A stretch of DNA of 64,000 bases, taken from NCBI GenBank assembly GCA_964502095.1, contig CAZCUF010000007.1, positions 111,731-175,730 of the forward strand. Reading direction: 5' to 3'. The translations under genes were made by a program, and so were the position numbers. Of this stretch, positions 8,140 through 16,329 are shown in pieces. Below the pieces are notes generated by a model. It was given only the letters and a program-made list of their open reading frames with translations, was not told the origin of the DNA and did no database searches. The number at the start of each line of letters is the position of its first letter. Position 1 is the first letter of the stretch. The DNA is from JACPVF01 sp964502095 (GTDB lineage: Bacteria; Chloroflexota; Anaerolineae; Anaerolineales; Villigracilaceae).

Positions 8140-9273
8140 ATGCGTATCCTGCTGATCAACAGTGAGTATCCGCCGATTGGCGGCGGCGCGGGAAATGCCA
8201 GCGCGAATATTGCCCGTTGTCTCGCCGCGCTCGGTCATGCAGTGACGCTGGTCACTGCCCACTTCGGCGACCTGCCCCGGCAGGAGATTCAAAACGACGT
8301 GACGATTTATCGGATTCCGGCCCTGCGCCGCAAACAAGATCGCTCCGGCGCGCTCGAACAACTGGCTTTTATCGTCTCCGCCTCTTTCTGGACTTTGAAC
8401 TGGGCGCGCCGAAATAAGCCGAACGCCGCCCTGGCTTTTTTCGGGATGCCCTCCGGCGCAGTAGCGTGGTTATTGAAGGCGGTCTATAAAGTTCCGTATA
8501 TTGTCTCCCTGCGCGGCGGAGACGTGCCGGGTTTCCGTCCCTATGATTTCAAGACCTTTCACAAACTGATCGGCCCCTTCCTGCGCGTGATTTGGCATAA
8601 TGCCTCGGCGGTCATCGCCAACAGCAATGGACTGCGCGACTTGGCTGTCGCTTTCGACGCAGGCTTCGCGATTCCCATCATTCCCAACGGCGTGGACGCG
8701 GCCCGCTTCGATGCAAGCGAGCGCGATTGGTCATCGCCGCGCTTGCTTTCCGCGGGCCGCGTCGTCCATCAAAAGGGATTGGATTTGGGTCTGCGCGCGC
8801 TCGCCCAACTCAAGGATTTAAATTGGGAATGGCGCATTGCTGGCGACGGTCCGCGCATGGAAGCGCTGAAAACACTGGCGCGTGAACTGGGCATCGCCGA
8901 ACGCGTCACGTTCCTCGGCTGGCAGTCCCGTGAGGAGCTGGCGAAATGGTATCATCAGTCGAATTTGTTCCTGTTCCCTTCGCGGCACGAAGGCATGCCG
9001 AACGCGGTGCTCGAAGCCATGGCCAGCGGGTTGCCTGTGGCGGCCACGCGTATTGCGGGCAATGAGGAATTGGTGGTGGATGGCGTGACGGGTGTGCTGG
9101 TCAATGCCGAGGATGTGGATGCGCTTCGAGACGGCCTCCGCAGGCTGATCGTCGATGGGAAGACGCGTGAACAAATGGGACGCGCCGCACGCCGGAGAGT
9201 CGAATCCGAATATTCATGGGAGAATGTCGCCCGGCAATATGCCGAATATTTGGAAAAAGCGGCCAGCGTGTAA
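8140..9273 (+). CDS. glycosyltransferase family 4
   Basis: GT-B fold transferase of 377 residues. The N-terminus has NSEYPPIGGGAGNASANIAR, the glycine-rich acceptor loop of GT4 enzymes. The C-terminal half has SAGRVVHQKG, AGDGPRMEAL and the EX7E-type motif SRHEGMPNAVLEAMASGLP near residues 282-300, which contacts the nucleotide-sugar phosphates. It sits two bases after the previous stop. The sugar specificity cannot be read from the sequence. Confidence 0.88.
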   Translation: MRILLINSEYPPIGGGAGNASANIARCLAALGHAVTLVTAHFGDLPRQEIQNDVTIYRIPALRRKQDRSGALEQLAFIVSASFWTLNWARRNKPNAALAFFGMPSGAVAWLLKAVYKVPYIVSLRGGDVPGFRPYDFKTFHKLIGPFLRVIWHNASAVIANSNGLRDLAVAFDAGFAIPIIPNGVDAARFDASERDWSSPRLLSAGRVVHQKGLDLGLRALAQLKDLNWEWRIAGDGPRMEALKTLARELGIAERVTFLGWQSREELAKWYHQSNLFLFPSRHEGMPNAVLEAMASGLPVAATRIAGNEELVVDGVTGVLVNAEDVDALRDGLRRLIVDGKTREQMGRAARRRVESEYSWENVARQYAEYLEKAASV

Positions 9274-9324
9274 CAGCGCTTTAGCGTTATACATCGAGAC
9301 GTTCAAGGACAATGGATAAACTTT

Positions 9325-11208
9325 ATGTGCGGCATTTGTGGAATTTCTTATTCTGACGGGCGAAAGCCCGAACGCGTATTGCTCGAGAAAATGAACGCGG
9401 CCATCGCGCATCGCGGTCCCGATAGCGACGGCTTTTATATCGAAGCGGGGATCGGGCTTGCCATGCGCCGTCTCTCGATCATTGATGTGAGCGGCGGCAA
9501 CCAGCCCATCACCAACGAAGACCGGTCGCTCTGGATCATCTTCAACGGCGAGAGCTATAACTATCCTGAGATGCGCGCCGAACTCGAACGACGCGGCCAT
9601 CGTCTTACGACAAAAACGGATACCGAGTGCATTGTCCATTTTTACGAGGACGAGGGCGATGATTGCATCAAACGTTTGCGCGGCATGTTTGCGTTCGCGT
9701 TATGGGACGATAAAAAGAAACGACTCCTGCTCGGCCGCGACCGCCTCGGCAAGAAGCCGATGTATTACACAATTCAAAACGGCGCGCTGTATTTCGGTTC
9801 GGAACTCAGCGCGATCCTTACTGCGTTGCCGCAAAAACCTGAAGTTAATCTCGAAGCGCTCGATCTTTATTTGAGTCTGCAATACGTTCCCGACCCGCTT
9901 ACGATTTATCAGGGCATCTTCAAGCTTCCGCCGGCGCATACTTTGGTTTGGGAAAACGGCGCGGCGCGCATTCAACGATATTGGGATTACAGCTATCAAC
10001 CCAAATGGGACGCTTCCGAAGACGAACTCGTCGAAGAACTGCGCCCGCGTTTGCGCGAAGCCGTTAAGATGCGTTTGCTCAGCGAACGCCCGCTGGGCGC
10101 GCATTTGAGCGGCGGGATCGATTCGAGCATTATCGTGGCGATCATGGCGGAACTTGCCAGTGGGCCGGTCAAAACATTTTCAGCCGGTTTCGAGGAACAG
10201 AATTTCACCGAATTGCCTTATGCCCGCGCAGTCGCGCAAAAATATGCCACCGATCATCACGAGTTCACACTGACCTATGGCGATATTCCTGCCACGCTCG
10301 AGAAAATCGCTTATCACTTCGGCGAGCCGTTTGCAGACGCCTCCGCCATTCCGCTCTTTCATCTTTCGATGATGACGCGTGAGCATGTCACGATCGCGTT
10401 GAATGGAGACGGCGGCGACGAGGATTTCGCCGGCTATCCGCGTTACTGGCTGGATGGTTTCGCCAACCGTTATGCGCGTGCGCCTCGTTTCCTGACCCTC
10501 GGCCTGATTCCGTTCATTGCAGATTTCTTCCCCGATAAAGCTGACCGTCCCATTGGTCAGAGCTTCGTCAACGGACTCAAACGCCTCGAGCAACTGCCCG
10601 ATATGGACGCGCGCGCCAGCATTCTGCGCTGGAGTTCATACTTCTCGCCGTACCACCGTTCCATTTTGTGGAAACCCGAATACTGGCAGACGTTTTGCGC
10701 TGATAACGCTCAGATGTTGCTGGCTGAGCGGTTCGATTCAGCCGAAGGTTCTTATCTCGATAAAACACTCTATACCGATTTGCATACTTACCTGCCCGGC
10801 GATCTGCTGGTCAAAGCCGATCGCATGACGATGGCCGCTTCGCTCGAAGGCCGTTCACCGTTCCTCGATTATGAGATGGTGGAATGGGCCGCCCGGGTGC
10901 CGGACCGATTCAAAGTCCGGGGACGAAGCGGAAAATACCTGCTGAAGAAAGCCTTCGCACATGAACTGCCCGAATCCGTCAAAGGCCGCGGCAAACAGGG
11001 ATTCGGAATCCCGCTCTCAGCCTGGTTCCGCGGGCCGTTATATGATTGGTCCAAACAGTTGTTGTTGGGCGCGGGGAGTCCACTGCATCAATGGTTCGAC
11101 CCGGCCGCTTTGGCAGTGTTCCTCGACGAGCACAAGTCTGCGCGCCTCGATCACGGTAAACGTCTCTACGCGCTGGCCATGCTGGGCGTGTGGGCGAATA
11201 CACGGTAG
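9325..11208 (+). CDS. asnB: asparagine synthase (glutamine-hydrolysing)-like amidotransferase
   Basis: The N-terminal class II glutaminase domain starts with Met-Cys (Cys2 becomes the nucleophile), with HRGPDSDG, RLSIIDVSGGNQP and FNGESYNY. The usual NGEIYN motif carries Ser in place of Ile. The synthetase domain has the PP-loop SGGIDSS near residue 265. At 627 residues it has the normal AsnB length. Such AsnB paralogues are frequent in capsule and O-antigen loci, where they may amidate uronic acids rather than aspartate; that role is inference here. The 5' gap holds a small AGCGCTTTAGCGTT hairpin and AAGGA about 13 bases before the ATG. Confidence 0.85.
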   Translation: MCGICGISYSDGRKPERVLLEKMNAAIAHRGPDSDGFYIEAGIGLAMRRLSIIDVSGGNQPITNEDRSLWIIFNGESYNYPEMRAELERRGHRLTTKTDTECIVHFYEDEGDDCIKRLRGMFAFALWDDKKKRLLLGRDRLGKKPMYYTIQNGALYFGSELSAILTALPQKPEVNLEALDLYLSLQYVPDPLTIYQGIFKLPPAHTLVWENGAARIQRYWDYSYQPKWDASEDELVEELRPRLREAVKMRLLSERPLGAHLSGGIDSSIIVAIMAELASGPVKTFSAGFEEQNFTELPYARAVAQKYATDHHEFTLTYGDIPATLEKIAYHFGEPFADASAIPLFHLSMMTREHVTIALNGDGGDEDFAGYPRYWLDGFANRYARAPRFLTLGLIPFIADFFPDKADRPIGQSFVNGLKRLEQLPDMDARASILRWSSYFSPYHRSILWKPEYWQTFCADNAQMLLAERFDSAEGSYLDKTLYTDLHTYLPGDLLVKADRMTMAASLEGRSPFLDYEMVEWAARVPDRFKVRGRSGKYLLKKAFAHELPESVKGRGKQGFGIPLSAWFRGPLYDWSKQLLLGAGSPLHQWFDPAALAVFLDEHKSARLDHGKRLYALAMLGVWANTR

Positions 11209-11338
11209 CTTGCCCGAACTTAAAATCATTGCGAAGCACGTAAATGATTTCATGGAACAAGCGATATAATGCTGGCTGAGTTTGAAATAGCTTTGACAGG
11301 CTTGGATGTATCAGCATTAGTTGGCCTATTGGAGTGGA

Positions 11339-12061
11339 ATGACATTTTCTTCCGAATTCTATAATGAGGCGTGGTACAAGTGGGATGATATGAAAGTGTA
11401 TGGTCCTACTGCCCGGCATACGCGCCGGTTTATTTTTTTCTTATTGAAAGGATTAAAGATTGATAATGTTCTAGATGCGGGCTGTGGGACCGGTGTGTTG
11501 CTTCAACAAATATTGGAAAAATACCCTGATATAAAGCTGTCGGGATCGGAATATTCCTCGCAGGGGATTGAATTTGCGCGTCAACGATTGCCGCAAGCCG
11601 AATTTTATTCGTTGGACCTCGAACGCCAAAACCTGCACAGACAATTTGACCTGGTCACCTGCATTGACGTTTTGGAACATATTAATGATGATCGTGCGGC
11701 ATTAAAGAATTTACTGGCCATGACGCGCAAATTTTTAATTCTGTCGGTTCCTTTGGGCCCTCTGTTCAAAGTGGAAGCTGATCGCATGGGACATGTTCAC
11801 GGCTACAGCCGTGGTGAGTTGGAAGGCAAGCTCCGTGAAGCTGGATTTGAAATTATTAATGCGATTCAATGGGGGTTTCCATTTTACAACATACATCGCC
11901 GCATCGCGAATCGCATGCCTGAAAGCACCACGATGGGACAGTTTGGCGCCAGGAAAAAGCTTGTTACCAATTTGTTATACTGGCTGTTCTATTTGAATAT
12001 ATCCATCGGCGGTGAGCGGTATTACGTTTTGTGCCGCCCTGTAAACTCTGCCGTTCAATAA
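11339..12061 (+). CDS. class I SAM-dependent methyltransferase
   Basis: A 240-residue methyltransferase. Motif I is VLDAGCGTGVLLQ near residues 43-55, and the motif II/post-I acid lies in SGSEYSSQGIEFA. CIDVLEHINDD marks the UbiE/COQ3-like subgroup that methylates sugars or lipids. I chose ATG 11339 because it has GGAGTGGA just before it. This gene and the next are visibly richer in A+T than their neighbours, and an AT-rich TATAAT (11265-11270) in the gap could be a promoter. The substrate is unknown; a sugar hydroxyl in the glycan is plausible. Confidence 0.8.
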   Translation: MTFSSEFYNEAWYKWDDMKVYGPTARHTRRFIFFLLKGLKIDNVLDAGCGTGVLLQQILEKYPDIKLSGSEYSSQGIEFARQRLPQAEFYSLDLERQNLHRQFDLVTCIDVLEHINDDRAALKNLLAMTRKFLILSVPLGPLFKVEADRMGHVHGYSRGELEGKLREAGFEIINAIQWGFPFYNIHRRIANRMPESTTMGQFGARKKLVTNLLYWLFYLNISIGGERYYVLCRPVNSAVQ

Positions 12062-12071
12062 CAGTCTGCGC

Positions 12072-13109
12072 TTGAGTAAACCATCTTCTATCTCCGATTC
12101 TGAAAATAAGGTTCAAGGGAGGAATGCGCGCTTATCCGGTTTCTGGAATATCCTAAAAATTCTGCTTGCAATTCTCCTCGTGGCTTATGTCTTATCGAGA
12201 ACGAACCTGGGACAATTATTTGCACTGCGCGGCTCGATCCATTTCGGCTGGCTCGGCGCGGTTTTCGTCTTATATACTCTCCTTACGCTATTAAAAGCTC
12301 TTCAATATTATTTTCTGATCCAGCGGACTCCCTATCCGCAAGTATTGAATATTGTTGTTATCCAAAATGCCACCTCGAACTTCCTGGCTACCAGCGCAGG
12401 TATTGCTTCATACCTTACCCTTTTTAAAGTGGAGCAGGGGGTAAAGCTCTCGCGTGCGGCTATTGCCTTCTTGATAACCAAAGTCGGCGATTTGATTTCG
12501 ATCTGGCTGTTCATGTTTGTTTCCAGCTTGCTGATTTGGTCGCAAGTGAGTATTTTGCACGATCTGATTATTTTGTTGTTGGCGGTGATTAGCACAGCAA
12601 TTGTCCTGTTTTTTGCCGCTGTTTTTCTGCGCTTGAAGTTTGTCGCGTTGTTGTCGTGGTTTGTGGAAAAGTTAAAACTCTCGCGCCTGGGCTTTATTCG
12701 TAAATTGATGGACTTACTTGTCGGTATGGCGGAACAGGAGCATCGCTTTGTCTTTCGCATGGTGGGCATTGGTGTGCTGTTCTCTTTAATTTATATGGCC
12801 GTCACGATGATTTTGATTTACGCAAGTTTTCAAACTTTTACATTTGATATTGGCATTTTGCCGGTGGTCTTTGTTAATGTCTTTTTGCAATTGATTTCGT
12901 ACCTACCGATTCAAGTTTTCGGCGGGCTCGGCATTAGTGAGACGAGCTCCCTATATCTTTATGGTATTCTTAATTTTCCTCAAGCCGAACTGGCGGCAGT
13001 GCTGATCGCGACGCGCCTTCTTTTTTATCTGGCAAATTTGGTAGTGCTATTATATTTACCCATACACGCGCTATTTTTCAATCGAAGCCCTGAACGATCG
13101 GATCGATAA
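12072..13109 (+). CDS. lysylphosphatidylglycerol synthase TM-region-like (AglD/UPF0104) membrane protein
   Basis: A 345-residue polytopic protein resembling the flippase-like domain shared by MprF N-termini, AglD and UPF0104 proteins. The pattern includes LLTLLKALQYYFL, NATSNFLATSAG, the KVGDL segment and the late GGLGISETSS motif. In glycan loci these proteins are thought to flip or present lipid-linked intermediates. The start is a TTG at 12072 with no convincing Shine-Dalgarno sequence, so the N-terminus is uncertain. Base composition is A+T-rich, like the preceding methyltransferase. Confidence 0.7.
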   Translation: MSKPSSISDSENKVQGRNARLSGFWNILKILLAILLVAYVLSRTNLGQLFALRGSIHFGWLGAVFVLYTLLTLLKALQYYFLIQRTPYPQVLNIVVIQNATSNFLATSAGIASYLTLFKVEQGVKLSRAAIAFLITKVGDLISIWLFMFVSSLLIWSQVSILHDLIILLLAVISTAIVLFFAAVFLRLKFVALLSWFVEKLKLSRLGFIRKLMDLLVGMAEQEHRFVFRMVGIGVLFSLIYMAVTMILIYASFQTFTFDIGILPVVFVNVFLQLISYLPIQVFGGLGISETSSLYLYGILNFPQAELAAVLIATRLLFYLANLVVLLYLPIHALFFNRSPERSDR

Positions 13110-13148
13110 TTTGGCCGTCCGGCTAAGTTGCACGGTGTAGATTTATTT

Positions 13149-13625
13149 ATGGAAAAAGATTACTTTGTTCACCCAAGTGGGATCGTGGAAAATGGGGCGC
13201 GTATCGGAACTCGCACACGAGTGTGGGCGTTTGTCCATATTTTGCCGGGCGCGCAAATTGGGGCTGACTGCAACATTTGCGACCATGTCTTTATCGAAAA
13301 CGAAGTGAAGGTTGGCGATCGCGTCACGATCAAGAGCGGCGTCCAATTGTGGGATGGGGTGGAGATCGAGGATGATGTTTTTATCGGGCCAAATGCCACG
13401 TTCACGAATGATAAGTATCCAAGATCCAAAGGATACTCTTATAAATTACAGAGAACTCTTATCAAAAAAGGCGCTACCATCGGAGCCAACGCGACCATTT
13501 TGTGCGGCATTACTATCGGAGAAAATGCAATGATCGGTGCGGGGAGTGTTCTTACTCGAGATGTTCCCGCCGGTGAATTATGGTATGGAAACCCGGCAAA
13601 AAGCCATAGAAAAGCAAAGCAGTGA
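13149..13625 (+). CDS. hexapeptide-repeat sugar N-acetyltransferase (FdtC/QdtC-like)
   Basis: A left-handed beta-helix acyltransferase of 158 residues, with hexapeptide repeats such as IGADCNICDHVFIE, VTIKSGVQLWDGVEIE and ATIGANATILCGITIG, and the closing YGNPAK motif. The size and sequence style fit the WlaRB/FdtC/QdtC group, which acetylates the 3-amino group of dTDP-3-amino-3,6-dideoxyhexoses. The next two genes encode the matching ketoisomerase and aminotransferase, which supports this role. I chose ATG 13149 over an upstream TTG at 13128. Confidence 0.82.
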   Translation: MEKDYFVHPSGIVENGARIGTRTRVWAFVHILPGAQIGADCNICDHVFIENEVKVGDRVTIKSGVQLWDGVEIEDDVFIGPNATFTNDKYPRSKGYSYKLQRTLIKKGATIGANATILCGITIGENAMIGAGSVLTRDVPAGELWYGNPAKSHRKAKQ

Positions 13626-13658
13626 ATAGGACGCATGCGGCAGGAGTAGGTTCAACAC

Positions 13659-14072
13659 ATGTCATTAATAGATTGTCGTCTAATTGAATTCCCTAAAATA
13701 CAAGACCCGCGTGGAAGCCTGACAGTTATTGAAAACAACCGTCATGTTCCTTTTGAGATTAAGCGGGTTTATTATCTTTATGACGTTCCCGCTGGAGAGA
13801 CGCGGGCGGGCCATGCGCACAAGGATTTACATCAGGTTCTGATCGCCCTATCGGGAAGTTTTGACGTCCAGTTGGACGATGGCAAAGAGAAAAAACTGGT
13901 CCATCTTAATCGTCCGTTTTTTGGTTTGTATATTCGCCCTCTTGTCTGGCGGGTACTCGAAAATTTCTCTTCCGGATCAGTCTGCCTTTCCATTGTCTCG
14001 GATTTTTATCAAGAAAGCGATTATTTTCGGGACTATAACCAGTTTTTACAGGCCGCGGAGTCGATAAAATGA
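13659..14072 (+). CDS. dTDP-4-keto-6-deoxyhexose 3,4-ketoisomerase (FdtA/QdtA-like)
   Basis: A 137-residue cupin of the FdtA/QdtA/WxcM C-terminal family, which moves the keto group of dTDP-4-keto-6-deoxyglucose from C4 to C3. Visible family features are DPRGSLTVIE, RVYYLYDVP, the AGHAHKDLHQ metal/active-site histidine motif (near residues 49-58) and FFGLYIRPLVWR. The gene overlaps the aminotransferase start by ATGA, so the two steps are coupled. The sequence does not let me separate the Fuc3N (FdtA) from the Qui3N (QdtA) product. No RmlA or RmlB is present in the window, so the dTDP substrate must come from elsewhere. Confidence 0.85.
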   Translation: MSLIDCRLIEFPKIQDPRGSLTVIENNRHVPFEIKRVYYLYDVPAGETRAGHAHKDLHQVLIALSGSFDVQLDDGKEKKLVHLNRPFFGLYIRPLVWRVLENFSSGSVCLSIVSDFYQESDYFRDYNQFLQAAESIK

Positions 14073-15172
14073 AAGTCTCATTTCTTGATCTGCATTCCCC
14101 CTATCAGGAATTAAAGGAAGAAATGGACGTGGCCTATCGCCGCGTGATGGAGTCGGGTTGGTACATCCTCGGCGAAGAGACCGAGCGCTTCGAGCAGGAA
14201 TTCGCGCGTTATTGCGGCGTGAAGCATTGCATCGGTCTTGGCAACGGACTCGAAGCACTGCATTTGATTCTGCGCGCCTACGAGATTGGCGACGAGGATG
14301 AAGTGATCGTTCCTGCAAATACATATATTGCAACCTGGCTGGCAATTACCTACGCGGGAGCGCGACCTGTTCCGGTTGAACCCGATCCCTTTACTTACAA
14401 TATGGACCCGGCCGGGATTGAAACTGCCATTACCTCGCGCACGCGCGCGATTATGCCTGTCCATCTATACGGCCAACCTGCCGACATGGATTCCATCCTC
14501 GGCATTGCGCGTTTACATAACTTGATAGTGATTGAAGACGCCGCGCAGGCTCATGGCGCTCTTTATAAAACGAGAAAGGCGGGAGCACTTGGAGACGTGG
14601 CGGGCTGGTCCTTCTACCCCGGAAAGAATCTTGGAGCGATGGGCGACGCGGGCGCAGTCACCACAGACGATGACTCATTAGCCGATCGCGTGCGCGTTCT
14701 GCGAAATTACGGTTCGCGCGTGAAGTATCATAACGAGGTGAAAGGATTCAACTCACGCCTCGATCCATTGCAGGCCGCTTTTTTGCGCGTTAAATTGACC
14801 CGCCTGGATGAATGGAATTCCCGCCGCAAAACGTTGGCGGGACGTTATCTTGAAGCGTTGGCGGATGTTCCCGATTTGATTCTGCCGTACGTGCCGAAGT
14901 GGGCGGACCCGTCGTGGCATTTGTTCGTGATCCGTCATCCCGAACGCGACGCGTTGCAGAAACATTTGACCGAAAATGGAATCGGCACACTGATCCATTA
15001 TCCGATCCCGCCGCATCTTTCTGACGCGTACCGCGAGATGGGTTACAGGGAAGGCGACTTCCCGATCACGGAAGCGATCCATCGCACCGTGTTGAGTCTG
15101 CCAATGGGACCGCATCTGGGCGCTGATCAACTTGATCGAGTAGTTGAAGCCATACGGTCATTTCGTAACTAA
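14069..15172 (+). CDS. PLP-dependent sugar aminotransferase, DegT/DnrJ/EryC1/StrS (FdtB/QdtB-like)
   Basis: A 367-residue enzyme that should aminate the 3-keto sugar made by the upstream ketoisomerase. N-terminal VSFLDLHSPYQELKEEMD and GLGNGLEALHLILRAY are typical of the family. The PLP-binding Lys is K186 in SFYPGKNLGAMGDAG, with IEDAAQAHGA preceding it. It overlaps the previous gene by four bases. With the acetyltransferase and ketoisomerase it completes a 3-acetamido-3,6-dideoxyhexose module. Confidence 0.88.
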   Translation: MKVSFLDLHSPYQELKEEMDVAYRRVMESGWYILGEETERFEQEFARYCGVKHCIGLGNGLEALHLILRAYEIGDEDEVIVPANTYIATWLAITYAGARPVPVEPDPFTYNMDPAGIETAITSRTRAIMPVHLYGQPADMDSILGIARLHNLIVIEDAAQAHGALYKTRKAGALGDVAGWSFYPGKNLGAMGDAGAVTTDDDSLADRVRVLRNYGSRVKYHNEVKGFNSRLDPLQAAFLRVKLTRLDEWNSRRKTLAGRYLEALADVPDLILPYVPKWADPSWHLFVIRHPERDALQKHLTENGIGTLIHYPIPPHLSDAYREMGYREGDFPITEAIHRTVLSLPMGPHLGADQLDRVVEAIRSFRN

Positions 15173-15175
15173 CAT

Positions 15176-16132
15176 ATGACCTCTCCTCGCGTTTCCGCCC
15201 TCTGCATCACCTATAACCAGCAAGACCTCGTCGAGCAGACTCTGCTCTCCGCGCTCGAGCAACAGTACGACAACCTTCAGGTTGTCGTCTCTGACGATGC
15301 CTCGCTTGATTCGACGGCGAAGGTGATTCGCGCGCTGGCGAAAAAATATCGCGGAAGGCTCGTCCCGGTCCTGAATGAATCGCGCGGAGGAATCACAGTC
15401 AACACGAATCGCGGACTGGCTCACTGTGACGGCGAATATCTGGCCTTTCTCGGCGGCGATGATATTTTCCTGCCGGGCAAGGTCGCCAAACAGGTCGCAT
15501 TCATGCAGGTTCGCCCCGAAATAGCTTTGTCCTATCATGATGTTGATGTTTTCGATTCGAGCATGGGAAATACGTTATATTTTTGGTCACAGCGTTATGG
15601 AAAGATGACGGGAGGCGCGGAAAACGTAGTTAGATATGGAACTTATATGTGCGCCACCTCTGTCATGGTTCGTAGAGAATACGTTCCCCAAGCCGGTTTT
15701 GATAACCGCATACGATCTGCCTCCGATTGGCTGTTTTGGGTTCAGGTTCTGGCTCAAAGCGGAGGCGGGGTCGGTTACATGGACCGCCTTCTTGCTCGAT
15801 ATCGCCGTCATGCCGGAAATGTAACTGCAGACTGGGGCTGGAAATTTGAAGATCAATATCTTACTCTGGCATTGATCGAGTCCCAGTATCCGGGTTATGT
15901 TGAAGCGATTCGTAAACGACGCTCGGAGTTATATTTCATGAATTCGATTTGGGCGTGGAGGCAGGGAAATAAATCAACAGCATGGAAGCTGGGCTGGAAC
16001 TCATTCCGGTTGGCTCCTATTTTTCCGCCATGGTTAAGATTATTGTTGCGCGAGAGCCTCTTTTATGCGCGCCGTCGCGGGAAGCAGGATGATCTTATTC
16101 GGTCTCTGTTCCTGCGTAAACCCCGTCGATGA
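15176..16132 (+). CDS. glycosyltransferase family 2
   Basis: GT-A transferase of 318 residues with VSALCITYNQQDLVEQTL at the start, VVVSDDASLDST, and the GGDD acidic motif in FLGGDDIFLPGK near residue 94. Its pattern is that of soluble inverting GT2 enzymes used for O-antigen and capsule assembly. It begins three bases after the aminotransferase stop and may transfer the amino sugar made by the three preceding genes, which is inference from position. Confidence 0.85.
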   Translation: MTSPRVSALCITYNQQDLVEQTLLSALEQQYDNLQVVVSDDASLDSTAKVIRALAKKYRGRLVPVLNESRGGITVNTNRGLAHCDGEYLAFLGGDDIFLPGKVAKQVAFMQVRPEIALSYHDVDVFDSSMGNTLYFWSQRYGKMTGGAENVVRYGTYMCATSVMVRREYVPQAGFDNRIRSASDWLFWVQVLAQSGGGVGYMDRLLARYRRHAGNVTADWGWKFEDQYLTLALIESQYPGYVEAIRKRRSELYFMNSIWAWRQGNKSTAWKLGWNSFRLAPIFPPWLRLLLRESLFYARRRGKQDDLIRSLFLRKPRR

Positions 16133-16137
16133 TAAAA

Positions 16138-16169
16138 GGCCAGATTCGTTTAATGTTCCGAATCCGGCC
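16138..16169 (+). terminator. intergenic hairpin, possible terminator
   Basis: GGCCAGATTCG pairs with CGAATCCGGCC with one mismatch across a 10-base loop, five bases after the glycosyltransferase stop. There is no T-run, so it may be a factor-dependent terminator or an mRNA-stabilising hairpin. The rest of the 16133-16329 gap shows nothing else I can support. Confidence 0.45.
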
Positions 16170-16329
16170 AAGGCGGCCGTGGAGAGAATCGTCGAACTTG
16201 CCTATTGCGCCGCATATTTTTGATCGCTCGCGCATGATTGAAATCACATAAGTATGGAAAAACGGTTAGAATTCTTCCGGCCGTTTGTTCGCGAACGACT
16301 CGACGATTGTAATTTGTAGATTCTGATTT

